Shown here: one piece after another, positions 34,484-42,666 of the stretch
Numbering within the stretch: the stretch's first letter is position 1
Layout: every line of letters begins with the position of its first letter
Assembly: GCF_020521235.1 (NCBI RefSeq)
Contig: NZ_BLAY01000064.1
Coordinates: forward strand, 1-48,673
Direction of reading: 5' to 3'
Source of the DNA: Microseira wollei NIES-4236
GTDB lineage: Bacteria > Cyanobacteriota > Cyanobacteriia > Cyanobacteriales > Aerosakkonemataceae
DNA: 48,673 bases
Notes under the pieces: model-generated
What the model saw: the letters and a program-made list of their open reading frames with translations, nothing else
Told to the model about the DNA's origin: nothing
Database searches by the model: none
Position numbers and translations under genes: made by a program

Positions 34484-35152
34484 CTATTTGTTATTGAGTT
34501 CGATCGTGCGCGTGCCGTCATTTCCTTGGAAAACGCGCACGGTTATATTACCCTCATACAAATAACTCGTTCCTTCTGGTGAAGATTCAACTATGACAGG
34601 AACCCTATTTAACAAAGTCGCGCCGCTTTGGCTGTCATAAATATCCATGAATGTTTCGTCATCTTGATTAAAAATTTGGATCAGCATTTGTTCTGATTGG
34701 AAAGAAAGAATTATATTCTTTACACCAGGAGGTTTAGTAGCAGTAGGAGCATTTGGAGCGGGAAGATCGAGGGAAGTAGCGGGAATCCAGCCCATTCTAC
34801 CAGAACGAGAAAAGCGCACCCGATACCAAATGTAGCCATCAACACCAACCATTCGGTCGATAATTGTTACGCGATCCCCCGCTAACCCATACCCTAACCT
34901 GCGCGAGTTTGTGGTGGGTTGCGATCGCACGTTTATCTGCATGTTGGGATTCCCTTTTAGCGTCGCTTCTTGTGCCGCAGCAGGAGTAAAAGAAGCGAGC
35001 AAAATTACTATTGTTGTGGCAATCAATCGCAGTATTTTTACTGGTAAAAACTGTATAAAGAGGATTGCAAGCGAGTGAGGTAAAGCCTTATGGCTTCGTT
35101 TGTGTAGCGGCACCGTTAACGGTGCCGCTACACAAACGAAGCCGTACCTCAT
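34484..35152 (-). CDS. Exported SH3-domain protein with a MITE at its 5' end
   Basis: A hydrophobic segment (ILRLIATTIVILLAS then FTPAAAQEA) looks like a signal peptide. It is followed by a bacterial SH3 domain (INVRSQPTTNSRRLGYGLAG, YIWYRVRFSRSGRMGWIP) and a beta-rich C-terminal domain ending IELNNK. SH3-type domains bind cell-wall peptides or proteins. The start is unclear because a family B MITE lies directly upstream and its sequence is open in this frame. The ATG given at 35152 is inside the MITE, and a TTG at 35026 after it would leave a short signal peptide. The original N-terminus has probably been replaced or disturbed. Confidence 0.7.
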   Translation of the reverse strand: MRYGFVCVAAPLTVPLHKRSHKALPHSLAILFIQFLPVKILRLIATTIVILLASFTPAAAQEATLKGNPNMQINVRSQPTTNSRRLGYGLAGDRVTIIDRMVGVDGYIWYRVRFSRSGRMGWIPATSLDLPAPNAPTATKPPGVKNIILSFQSEQMLIQIFNQDDETFMDIYDSQSGATLLNRVPVIVESSPEGTSYLYEGNITVRVFQGNDGTRTIELNNK

Positions 35153-35169
35153 ACGGCTGCAATTCGTTA
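35056..35169. mobile_element. MITE, family B
   Basis: TA-flanked element with ends TAAAGAGGATTGCA and TGCAATTCGTTA and the inner hairpin TGTGTAGCGGCACCG with CGGTGCCGCTACACA. It lies across the 5' end of the SH3 gene. Confidence 0.8.
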
Positions 35170-35216
35170 TAAATGCTAATGAATTAAACATGTTTTGCTG
35201 CTTCATATTCACTAAC

Positions 35217-36605
35217 CTAATGCACAACTGGTGCAGATACAACGCCCATCGCTTCCAATACAGCAGCTACGCGCAAAATGAGTGCTTCGTTGTAGGGTGC
35301 TGCAATTATTTGAACGCCCAAAGGTAGGGCATTCGGACGTTGAATTGGGACTGATATAATGGGCAATCCAATAAAAGATAATGGCTGGGTAAATAATCCC
35401 AAATTAGGACGGACGAGAATTTCTTCGCCATCCACGACTATTTTTTGTTGACCAATTGGCGTTGTTGGATAAGGCGTCGTGGGTGCGAGAATAATATCGA
35501 CATTTTGGAACACTTCGCGGACGCGGACGCGAAACCACTGTCTAAACTTTTGTGCTTGAATATACCAGTCTGCTGGAATTAACGCACCCGCGAGGAAGCG
35601 ATCGCGCGTGGCAAAATCGAAATCACCGGGACGCGAGCGCAAGTTATCCAAATGTAAATTAGCCCCTTCCGCCGCCGTAATAATATAAGCCGCCGCCCTG
35701 GCGCGATGGGGTTCTGGTAAAGTAACGCATTCGGTAACATTTAAAGCACGGGCAATTTGTTCCACAGCTTCTAATGCTTCTGGATGTGCCCCTTTAGTAA
35801 AATAGTCACCCGCGATCGCAATTCTCAGTCCTTCAATTCCTTGGGATAATTGAGGCAAACAAGCTTCTAGATTTCGCTGTGTGCAAACCGGATCTCTTTC
35901 ATCTGACCCTTGCAAAATATCAAAAACAGTGGCAATATCGCGCACCGATCTACCAAATGGCCCGATACAATCAAAACTACTGCAAAATAAAACCGTTCCC
36001 GCACGGGATAAGCGTCCGTAAGTTGGTTTTAACCCAAAAATTCCGCACAAAGCAGCGGGGACGCGAATAGAACCGTTGGTATCCGAACCCAATGTTAATG
36101 GTACTAATCCCCCAGCAACAGCAGCAGCAGAACCTCCAGAAGAACCGCCTGCAATGCGCGTTAAGTCGTGGGGATTATGGGTAGCGCCATAATGGGCATT
36201 TTCTGTGACAAAACCATAGGCGTATTCGTCCATATTCAGTGCCCCTACTAACACTGCACCCGCTTGTTTTAGTCGAGCAACTGCGGTAGCGTCACCACTT
36301 GCTGGGGGTTTTTCTGCGTTAATTTTTGACCCTGCGAGAGTAGTTATTCCAGCGATATCGAATAAGTTTTTCACCGCAAAGGGGACGCCTGCGAGGGGGC
36401 CTGGGTTTTTTCCGGATGCGATCGCTAAATCTATCTTTTCCGCCTCTGCCATTGCGGTATCAGATAACACAGCGGTAAAGCAATTCAGCGCTTGATTTTT
36501 ATCGGCAATGCGGGCTAAAGCAGCAGCAACTATTGCTTGGGCGGATACTTCATGCCCTTTTACGACTTCGGCTATTTGGGTAGCATCGGGATAAGCTTTG
36601 CTCAT
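35217..36605 (-). CDS. AtzE-type amidase (amidase signature family)
   Basis: 462 residues with the Ser-cisSer-Lys triad of amidase-signature enzymes: Lys79 (PFAVKNLFD), Ser155 (IAGGSSGGSAAAV) and Ser179 (GSDTNGSIRVPA). The size and the partner gene point to AtzE, which with the small AtzG subunit hydrolyses 1-carboxybiuret in cyanuric acid breakdown, rather than to GatA. The putative AtzG gene overlaps its start by 4 bp, so translation is probably coupled. The end overlaps the longest frame of the SH3 gene. With the amidohydrolase and cysteine hydrolase at 8.5-11.5 kb this hints at use of ureide- or triazine-like nitrogen. Confidence 0.82.
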   Translation of the reverse strand: MSKAYPDATQIAEVVKGHEVSAQAIVAAALARIADKNQALNCFTAVLSDTAMAEAEKIDLAIASGKNPGPLAGVPFAVKNLFDIAGITTLAGSKINAEKPPASGDATAVARLKQAGAVLVGALNMDEYAYGFVTENAHYGATHNPHDLTRIAGGSSGGSAAAVAGGLVPLTLGSDTNGSIRVPAALCGIFGLKPTYGRLSRAGTVLFCSSFDCIGPFGRSVRDIATVFDILQGSDERDPVCTQRNLEACLPQLSQGIEGLRIAIAGDYFTKGAHPEALEAVEQIARALNVTECVTLPEPHRARAAAYIITAAEGANLHLDNLRSRPGDFDFATRDRFLAGALIPADWYIQAQKFRQWFRVRVREVFQNVDIILAPTTPYPTTPIGQQKIVVDGEEILVRPNLGLFTQPLSFIGLPIISVPIQRPNALPLGVQIIAAPYNEALILRVAAVLEAMGVVSAPVVH

Positions 36606-36790
36606 GGTTCAAAGATTGGGGCGGCTTCGATTTCTGCGGGTAAGGGGAATTCGGTGACGAGTTTTGCCACGGCGATAATTCTTTCCATGTTCTCGATTAC
36701 ACCAGGGCGATGTTCCGGGTCGAGAGGCAAGTTGATTAGTAATGCCATTTGATCGACGTATTCTGCTGGGTTGAGCGGTTTTTGTGACAT
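36602..36790 (-). CDS. AtzG-like small subunit (DUF4089)
   Basis: 62 residues from the ATG at 36790: MSQKPLNPAEYVDQMALLIN, then a Pro-rich turn HRPGVIENMERIIAVAKLV, then EFPLPAEIEAAPIFEP. This is the DUF4089/AtzG pattern, a helical protein that covers the active-site side of AtzE and stabilises it. Its stop overlaps the AtzE start (ATGA). An upstream ATG at 36829 would add 13 unrelated residues. Confidence 0.8.
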   Translation of the reverse strand: MSQKPLNPAEYVDQMALLINLPLDPEHRPGVIENMERIIAVAKLVTEFPLPAEIEAAPIFEP

Positions 36791-36825
36791 AGGCGGGATG
36801 AAGGAGACTACCTGTTGAAACATTA

Positions 36826-36867
36826 CCATTTGATGGTACTACCATTTATGGCAGTGCCATCAAATGG
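36826..36867. repeat. Inverted repeat CCATTTGATGG...CCATCAAATGG
   Basis: An 11-bp inverted repeat with a 16-bp spacer that itself contains CTACCATTTATGGCAG. It lies in the divergent region between the AtzG-like gene and the small gene at 36930 and could be an operator or a repeat. Confidence 0.5.
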
Positions 36868-36929
36868 CAATCTTGCTAGAAACATTTAATAACAATAAAG
36901 TGGGAAAGGCCAGTTAGTTACATGCAAAT

Positions 36930-37136
36930 ATGGAAGCGATACATCAGCTGATCCGATTAAACTATACTCGTTTATCAGAGGAAATTCAAGCCGAACTAAC
37001 TTTTTTGAGCGAACTATCGGAACTCAGCAATGATGAAAGGTTCAGACAATCAATTGCTGAAGTCATATACAGTCTGAATGAACTTTCAGATACATTAAAC
37101 CTTCAGAGACGATATCTCAGCACTGGTTTCAATTAG
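36930..37136 (+). CDS. Small helical hypothetical protein
   Basis: 68 residues, MEAIHQLIRLNYTRLSEEIQ onward, rich in Leu, Glu and Ser, predicted by pattern to be two or three amphipathic helices. No family recognised, no signal peptide. No clear ribosome binding site. It could be real because it is followed by a GGTTGGG...CCCAACC repeat of the kind seen at gene ends. Confidence 0.45.
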   Translation: MEAIHQLIRLNYTRLSEEIQAELTFLSELSELSNDERFRQSIAEVIYSLNELSDTLNLQRRYLSTGFN

Positions 37137-37278
37137 AGTTACATTAGGTTGGGCTTACCGCGGGGAAACCCAACCTACAATTGTTCTAGAAACTGTTGGC
37201 GATCGCATCAAGCTAAAAGCTAAAAGCTAAAATCTAAAATCTAAAATCGATTAACTACCTGTCAAGGAGATTTTAACA

Positions 37279-38049
37279 ATGGTCAAATCTGAGGTCACAC
37301 CTCCAAGCGCACCAAATGACCTCACACAGGAACTCGCTGAACGAGGTTGGCGCATTCAAGAAGAAGTTCAACCCGATGGCACGATTATTTATGCCAAAGT
37401 GCCGCTGACATCAGAAGAATTTCTTCATCCACAAGAGGGATATCACTTGCCCAGCAACACATTTCATAACAATATCAGCCGCGATGCTGAAGATATGTTA
37501 CTCTGCCGCTATGCCAATAACCCAACAGTGGCAGTATTCCACGATCTTTTAATCAAATGGGATATTCCTGGCTTGAAAGATCATTGTCCCGATGTATGTG
37601 TGGTGTTGGGTATTCGCAACAAAGATGTGTATCGCGATAGTTTTGAAGTTATTTTTGAAGGAGTTCGACCCGGTTTGATTATTGAAGTCGTCTCTCGTCG
37701 CTATCGCAAAGAAGACCGAGAAATAAAAGTGATTGAATACGAACAAGCTCAAGTTCAAGAATATGTCATCATCGATCGGCGGACTCAGCGAGGACAAGCG
37801 ATCGATGAAGTGTTAGGCTATCGATTAGTTGCCGGACGCTATCGACCTATTTCTCCTGATGAGGATGGACGTATCTTGTGCGAAACAGTAGGATTATGGT
37901 TGAGTTTGCAGGATGGTTGCTTGGTGATGGAAGATACCCAAACTGGGGAACGATTGCGAACGGCAAAAGAATTGGCAGCAGAAAATGAAGACCTCAAGGC
38001 ACAATTGCAGGCACTCCAAGCTCAACTGAAACAGCAAAGTGGGGAATGA
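37279..38049 (+). CDS. Uma2 family putative endonuclease with C-terminal coiled coil
   Basis: 256 residues. The Uma2 core runs from about 60 to 200: CPDVCVVLGI (Asp of the PD motif), LIIEVVSRRYRKEDREIKV (Glu and Lys of the nuclease-like core) and VQEYVIIDRR. The last 40 residues (ERLRTAKELAAENEDLKAQL and LQALQAQLKQQ) are a heptad coiled coil, common in this cyanobacterial family. Biological role unknown. AAGGAGATTTTAACA gives a good ribosome binding site before the ATG. Confidence 0.88.
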   Translation: MVKSEVTPPSAPNDLTQELAERGWRIQEEVQPDGTIIYAKVPLTSEEFLHPQEGYHLPSNTFHNNISRDAEDMLLCRYANNPTVAVFHDLLIKWDIPGLKDHCPDVCVVLGIRNKDVYRDSFEVIFEGVRPGLIIEVVSRRYRKEDREIKVIEYEQAQVQEYVIIDRRTQRGQAIDEVLGYRLVAGRYRPISPDEDGRILCETVGLWLSLQDGCLVMEDTQTGERLRTAKELAAENEDLKAQLQALQAQLKQQSGE

Positions 38050-38082
38050 GATGAAGATAAAATCTATGGTAATGGCTAATTG

Positions 38083-38424
38083 CTAATGGCTAATTCTCAT
38101 CGCATCCGGCATTTCAAACTTCCCATCTTCCCCCGGTTCAAACTCCAACACCTGAGTTACTGCATCAACATTCAAAGCCCCATAAAGGTGAGGAAATACA
38201 TCGTTATCAACTGCTTCGTATTTAATTTCAGCTTGAACTCGCTCGGGTTCAATACACAACAGCACTAACCCTTTTTGGTTATGAAAAAATCTGTTAGCAG
38301 TTATGATAATTTGTTGAGGAGTGGAACAATGGATAAAACCTTCAGTATCTAACGTATCGCCCCGATAGATTCCAGCTTGTTTCGCTTGTTCCCATTGTTC
38401 GCGCTTGGTGATGTGTAGGAGCAT
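38083..38424 (-). CDS. DUF952 domain protein
   Basis: 113 residues: MLLHITKREQWEQAKQAGIY, FIHCSTPQQIIITANRFF, LVLLCIEPERVQAEIKYEAV, NDVFPHLYGALNVDAV. This is the DUF952 fold, related to glutathione S-transferase-like or ADP-ribosyl-type domains by some proposals but with no proven function. The ATG at 38424 matches the family start; the frame is open further upstream through non-conserved sequence. The last residues (RISH, stop) are encoded by GCCATTA-type heptamers. Confidence 0.85.
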   Translation of the reverse strand: MLLHITKREQWEQAKQAGIYRGDTLDTEGFIHCSTPQQIIITANRFFHNQKGLVLLCIEPERVQAEIKYEAVDNDVFPHLYGALNVDAVTQVLEFEPGEDGKFEMPDAMRISH

Positions 38425-38692
38425 ACTAAGAAGTAGTCGAATATAAATAAACCAAACTGTGTAAAGAAAAATTAAAAGCCAGAGCGCTCGAGCGATCGCT
38501 ACCGTAATTTGGGGAGTTGCGAAGCTAGACTTTGGCGTGTAAATAAAAGTTAAGAACCCAGGCGATCTGCTGCAATCAGCAGCCAACGCTGGCGCTACTG
38601 AAAAGCCTTGGCTTTCTTGGCGCAAGTAAGCAGGGAGCAGTAGCTGAGCAAAGCCTCAATCGATCTTATGCCGCAGATAGCCAATGCTGAGC

Positions 38693-40430
38693 TTGAGCCA
38701 CTCCTCGCTCTAAAGAGACGAGGATTCAGGCCAGGAATTAAGGTCAACTTTTCGCCCTTCAATGGCTATCTGGTCAACATTTCCTGACTGTGCCCTTGAC
38801 CGCTCCAAGGGAGAATGAGACTGCCAAATGAGAGGACGCGCCTAATCGGAAAGCGGTTTATTTGAAAATCCTTCCATGCCTCGTGCAAGTAAGGCTCCGA
38901 CCTTTCCCACTGTTCGACAGCGAGATCCAATAGAAGGACACCTTCCTCATTAACGTATCTACTCAAATAAGCACTAAAAAGATCGCGATGCATCGCAAAT
39001 CCCGTTTGGTCGTAATGAACGCGCTCTAATAGTCTTTTTTTGATGCGTTCACCAGTTAAATGGGTTTGTGATAGTGCTGTCTTTTGGGTAGAAAACTTCA
39101 TGAACGACCCGCCAGCACTTTCAGCCTTGCGAGCCAATTCGGATTGGACAAAACCAGGAGATTTAGCAGAAATCGCCTTGCCATATCGCTTTTGCCACGA
39201 CCTCACCGATACATTTTCGGTTTTGATATGTTTACCGTGCCTCAAGACTTCGTTAACAATTCTACGGTTTTGAGACTTGGCATACGCGCTCTTGCGACGT
39301 TCCAATTCTCTCTTCTTCCTGGCGATCTTTTGATAGGTTTTAGACTTTTTCCATTGTCGCCTCCCTTTCTTGGGTTTACCTTTTTTAACAACAAATCTGC
39401 GTCCTACACTAGCGGTGAAGTCAGTTTCGTAGTTTTCTGGATTTGAGCAACGTTGGGAACGTTGCATTTGACGCTGTAAAGTTTTTATTTCACGCTCGTA
39501 AGCTGGCACTTTGTCCGCGAACGGCAGCAGTCCGGCTTTGCAATCTCCAACGAAGGCGATGTTGGCAATATTGAGGTCTAAGCCAATTACTCCATCCGCC
39601 ACATAGTTCTTTTCTTTTTGATATGGCAATCCTGAGTTAACTAACTGAATGTACCAACGTCGCTTGCCATTCAACTCTCGCCACAATAAGCGAACGTATT
39701 TTATTGGGGAATTTAGACCGTGTTGAATTACTGGATTATCGTCACAGATAATCGGCGTCAGCTTCAATCTACCCCAGACTAGCGCGTTGTCTTTCCATCT
39801 AATCCCTTGAAAGTTGGTCTTACCTTCAACACTTCTAAATCTACTCGCTAATTTATACCGTACACTTTTTGCTCTGACAAATAAAACCTTCTCGCTAGCT
39901 CTAAAAGCTCTGTTGGCTAAAGTTTGTTGGGTATTGGAGTCAATTAGTTGAGCTATCCATTTGGAACGATTGCTGACAATTGTGGCATAAGCTTGAATGT
40001 CGTAATCGGAATATCTATAAGCTCGCCTTGCGGCGTTGAAGGCGTCGCTTCTTGCTTTTTTGGACTGACGATCTATTTGCTTGGCTAATTGGTAAGCTTC
40101 ACAGTTGCGTACCACAGTCATTCTTGCCATTGCTGAGTTGAGGCAGGCATTGTATAGTTGCCGCGCTGCAGACCAGCGAGATAGCAATTGCTTTTCCTGC
40201 AAGCTGTCTACAATTAATGGCATTTCTGTGACAAACGTCAATCTCCTACTTTTAGCCAATTACTATCACCTCCAGATGATTGCTTATTGAATTATACATT
40301 GATTTAATTTCAACAAAGATCGTTATTAATTAAGCTTAATATTGATTGACTGCGGTTAAAACCGCTCGCGTCAATTTTACGCCCCGCAATGAATTGACGG
40401 GGCTACCAATCTCCCGTTATTTTTAGGTGT
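38693..40430 (-). mobile_element. TnpB-only insertion sequence, type B, copy 1
   Basis: The right end (low coordinate) has the hairpin CTCGCTCTAAAGAGACGAG (38703-38721), then GGCTCAA in the element's sense, the usual omega-RNA/guide boundary. The left end lies near 40430, where ACACCTAAAAATAACGGGAG (minus sense) is nearly identical to the left end of the copy at 48250, as is GGTAGCCCCG further in. Orientation is opposite to that copy. Confidence 0.75.
38766..40259 (-). CDS. tnpB: TnpB-type nuclease without zinc-ribbon cysteines
   Basis: 497 residues. RuvC acids are Asp228 (IGLDLNIANIAFVGD), Glu348 (KTENVSVRSW) and Asp426 (MHRDLFSAYLSRY), so the nuclease may be active. Where other TnpBs have a CxCG...CxxCG zinc ribbon, this one reads SQTHLTGERIKK and VHYDQTGFAMHRD with no Cys at all. 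The basic middle (RRQWKKSKTYQKIARKKREL) suits RNA binding. The start is TTG at 40259 after GGAGGTGATAGTAA, a context shared with the copy at 48422. Confidence 0.88.
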   Translation of the reverse strand: MAKSRRLTFVTEMPLIVDSLQEKQLLSRWSAARQLYNACLNSAMARMTVVRNCEAYQLAKQIDRQSKKARSDAFNAARRAYRYSDYDIQAYATIVSNRSKWIAQLIDSNTQQTLANRAFRASEKVLFVRAKSVRYKLASRFRSVEGKTNFQGIRWKDNALVWGRLKLTPIICDDNPVIQHGLNSPIKYVRLLWRELNGKRRWYIQLVNSGLPYQKEKNYVADGVIGLDLNIANIAFVGDCKAGLLPFADKVPAYEREIKTLQRQMQRSQRCSNPENYETDFTASVGRRFVVKKGKPKKGRRQWKKSKTYQKIARKKRELERRKSAYAKSQNRRIVNEVLRHGKHIKTENVSVRSWQKRYGKAISAKSPGFVQSELARKAESAGGSFMKFSTQKTALSQTHLTGERIKKRLLERVHYDQTGFAMHRDLFSAYLSRYVNEEGVLLLDLAVEQWERSEPYLHEAWKDFQINRFPIRRVLSFGSLILPWSGQGHSQEMLTR

Positions 40431-40477
40431 AACCTCAAATATTAAATTTTGTAAAAAAAAGAGTATTTTTCCATTAA

Positions 40478-41008
40478 ATGGCTGATAAATTAATCGAGAC
40501 TACCTGTACTAAGGAGCAGATGATGATTTTTCGAGACCGGGAAGGAAATTTTTACAATATACCAGAAGAAGAACTGAGCAAGTTCAGAGTAGAGGGAGAA
40601 CTCCCAGAGAATGCAGAAGTGGTAGGCAGAGAACCTGAGCCGTCAAGTTCTCCAACAAGAGCCGCTTACAAACACGCGGCACCAGAAGCAGCAGCTTACA
40701 ACTACGTCGCACCAGCAGCAGCAGCTTACAACTACGTCGCACCAAAAGCAGCAGCTTACAACTACTTCGTACCAGCAGCAGCAGCTTACAACTACGCGGC
40801 ACCGACAGATGCCACACCAGCAGCATCTTACAACTACACGGTACCAGAAGCGGCAGCTTATAACTACGTCGCACCAGAAGCGGCAGCTTATAACTACGTC
40901 GCACCAGAAGCGGCAGCTTATAACTACGCCGCACCAGAAGCGGCAGCTTATAACTACGCCGCACCAGAAGCGGCAGCTTATAACTACGCCGCACCAGCAG
41001 TCGTGTAA
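40478..41008 (+). CDS. Multi-core RiPP precursor peptide with Tyr-Asn-Tyr repeats
   Basis: 176 residues. Residues 1-60 form a charged leader (EQMMIFRDREGNFYNIPEEE, FRVEGELPENAEVVGREPEP), with no signal peptide. Residues 61-173 are repeats of about ten residues, mainly (E/A/K)AAAYNY(V/A/F)(A/V)P: ten units with YNY, plus a first unit reading AAYKHAAP. Unit 6 has a TDATP insert and AASYNYTVP. The end is AVV. Low complexity with invariant Tyr and Pro is what a modified multi-core peptide would show, and a P450, an oxygenase, an exporter and a methyltransferase follow. Each Pro could be a processing point. A structural Tyr-rich repeat protein is the main alternative. No strong ribosome binding site precedes the ATG. 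Confidence 0.75.
   Translation: MADKLIETTCTKEQMMIFRDREGNFYNIPEEELSKFRVEGELPENAEVVGREPEPSSSPTRAAYKHAAPEAAAYNYVAPAAAAYNYVAPKAAAYNYFVPAAAAYNYAAPTDATPAASYNYTVPEAAAYNYVAPEAAAYNYVAPEAAAYNYAAPEAAAYNYAAPEAAAYNYAAPAVV
40658..40999 (+). repeat. 30-bp coding repeat of the precursor
   Basis: Units such as GAAGCGGCAGCTTATAACTA recur every 30 bp. The last five are almost identical at the DNA level, the first five more diverged, suggesting recent growth at the 3' side. Confidence 0.9.
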
Positions 41009-41017
41009 ATCTATGCC

Positions 41018-41056
41018 GCTCCAGTACCGCAAAGCAGAACAGCGCTCTACTGGAGC
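41018..41056 (+). terminator. Hairpin between precursor and P450 genes
   Basis: GCTCCAGTA and TACTGGAGC form a 9-bp perfect stem with a 21-base loop. There is no U-run, so it may act as an mRNA stabiliser or attenuator that lets the precursor be made in excess over the P450. Confidence 0.5.
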
Positions 41057-41076
41057 GTTGCAGTTTATAACTAATT

Positions 41077-42402
41077 ATGTGGCCAAATAGTAATAGACAA
41101 GACGAGCTAGACGAGGCAGTAAATCTAGAAGAAAAGATTGCTGCCATGAGAAGAGCATTTCAATTGATGCCCCCCGTAGTCATAAGAGATAAAAAAGACT
41201 ATGCAGCATTTTACTTAAATTTGAGCCGGACTGGTGAGGACATAGTATCTTATTTAGTAGATGGTTGGCCAGCTTTCCTGATTAATAAACCAGAACACGC
41301 TGAGTACGTGCTGGTCAAAAATCAAGCCAACTACAAAAATCCATATCATCAATACGCGGAGTTGGCAGAACAATATACTCCGGCGGGTGTATTTTTACTG
41401 AATTTACATAGAAACTCTGGAAATCAAACGGAAACATTTGAGGGGATAGTCAGCGACATAGCTAAAGCGGCGACAGCAACTGTATGGCAGTGGGAAAAGC
41501 GATCGAAAGTAACACCTGTTCAGATAGATATCGAAACGAAGCAGATGCTATTTGGCATCATGGCAAAAATTCTGTTTAATATAGAGGTTAGCGATTGGAG
41601 CGAAGCATTTGTAAGTGCAGTAAATTTTGCAGAAGAATACTCGTTCAATCAATCCTACTTGAGGCGTAGTATTTCAGCAGCGGAACTGATGCCGATAGAG
41701 CAAAGCTATCAAAAGGCGATTGAAGTAGAGAATGGAATAGCTGCAGGGATGGCCCGCCGTGCTGGGTTAGTAACACCTAATAGCGAGGTATCGCAGGAGC
41801 TAAAGACAGCGATCATCCGAACATTGTTGAATAGTTACAATGGGATGGCAACAGCACTGTGCTGGATAATTTATCAACTAGTGCAGCACCAAGAAGTGCT
41901 AGAGAGAGTATATAGCGAGGTGGATCGGATTGTTGGCGATCGCGAACCGACAGTTAAAGACATTTCCAAATTATCTTATCTGCGACTGGTGGTAATGGAA
42001 GTCTTGCGTTTATACCCACCCGCATGGATATTAAGCAGGCAGGCAATTAGAGCGGAGCGAATAGGGGAAACTCTAATTCCGTCAGGAGCAATTATTTCCT
42101 TATCGCCCTATACTATGCAGCGAAAGGCAGACTTATGGGAGAGACCAAAAGATTTTATACCAGAGAGGTTTTTACCAGAGCAATCGGAAGGACGCCCAAC
42201 TTTTGCTTACTTTCCATTTGGAGGGGGAACACGTAGGTGTCCGACAGGGCGGTTAGTTGTTAGCCAACTGCAAATTATGTTAGCGGCGATGCTACGCTTG
42301 TGCAATTTTGAATTAGCCTCAAACGAGGTTGTCAAACCACGCGGTTTGGTATCTCTGCACCCTCACCCAGGAGTATGGATGAGGGTAATGCCTAGGAAAT
42401 AG
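41077..42402 (+). CDS. Cytochrome P450, probably the RiPP-modifying enzyme
   Basis: 441 residues. The heme ligand is Cys388 in FPFGGGTRRCPTGR. The ExxR pair is Glu308/Arg311 (MEVLRLYPP) and the meander reads FIPERFLPE. The I helix has NGMATALCW, with the usual Thr but Asn-Gly in place of Ala-Gly. No N-terminal membrane anchor, so it is soluble. It lies 68 bp after the precursor on the same strand. P450s next to short Tyr-rich precursors (cittilin, biarylitide types) couple aromatic side chains, and Tyr-x-Tyr or Tyr-x-His crosslinking is the inferred job here. Confidence 0.85.
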   Translation: MWPNSNRQDELDEAVNLEEKIAAMRRAFQLMPPVVIRDKKDYAAFYLNLSRTGEDIVSYLVDGWPAFLINKPEHAEYVLVKNQANYKNPYHQYAELAEQYTPAGVFLLNLHRNSGNQTETFEGIVSDIAKAATATVWQWEKRSKVTPVQIDIETKQMLFGIMAKILFNIEVSDWSEAFVSAVNFAEEYSFNQSYLRRSISAAELMPIEQSYQKAIEVENGIAAGMARRAGLVTPNSEVSQELKTAIIRTLLNSYNGMATALCWIIYQLVQHQEVLERVYSEVDRIVGDREPTVKDISKLSYLRLVVMEVLRLYPPAWILSRQAIRAERIGETLIPSGAIISLSPYTMQRKADLWERPKDFIPERFLPEQSEGRPTFAYFPFGGGTRRCPTGRLVVSQLQIMLAAMLRLCNFELASNEVVKPRGLVSLHPHPGVWMRVMPRK

Positions 42403-42666
42403 GGGTTAAGAAACAGCCGCACAATACTTAACTAAATCTTACTAGATATCCTCATATTGCCTGGTATTATAGATATATGAGTAAGTTATCTCCGGCGGAA
42501 GCAGCCTTGCCTCAAGGGAGTCAGTGTTTCCACTCTCAGAAGGTAGGAAGCACAAGGGAAGGTCGTACCACAGCAGACTGAAACTGGGCATCGTCGTTAC
42601 GATCTATGTCAACAGCCATCAGAATAAAAAAGTAGTAAAATAATTGAGGCAGGTAGCTAAAAAGCT

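Noticed and set aside
38424-38625. Upstream extension of the DUF952 protein by about 67 residues
   Set aside because: The extra sequence is not family-like, and the ATG at 38424 matches the usual start.
40658-40999. CRISPR array
   Set aside because: The repeat is 30 bp without unique spacers and is in frame with a protein.
40584-41147. Long open frames on the minus strand (and a shifted plus frame) across the precursor gene
   Set aside because: They are by-products of a 30-bp repeat, which keeps several frames open; only the plus frame at 40478 has a non-repetitive leader and sits in an operon.
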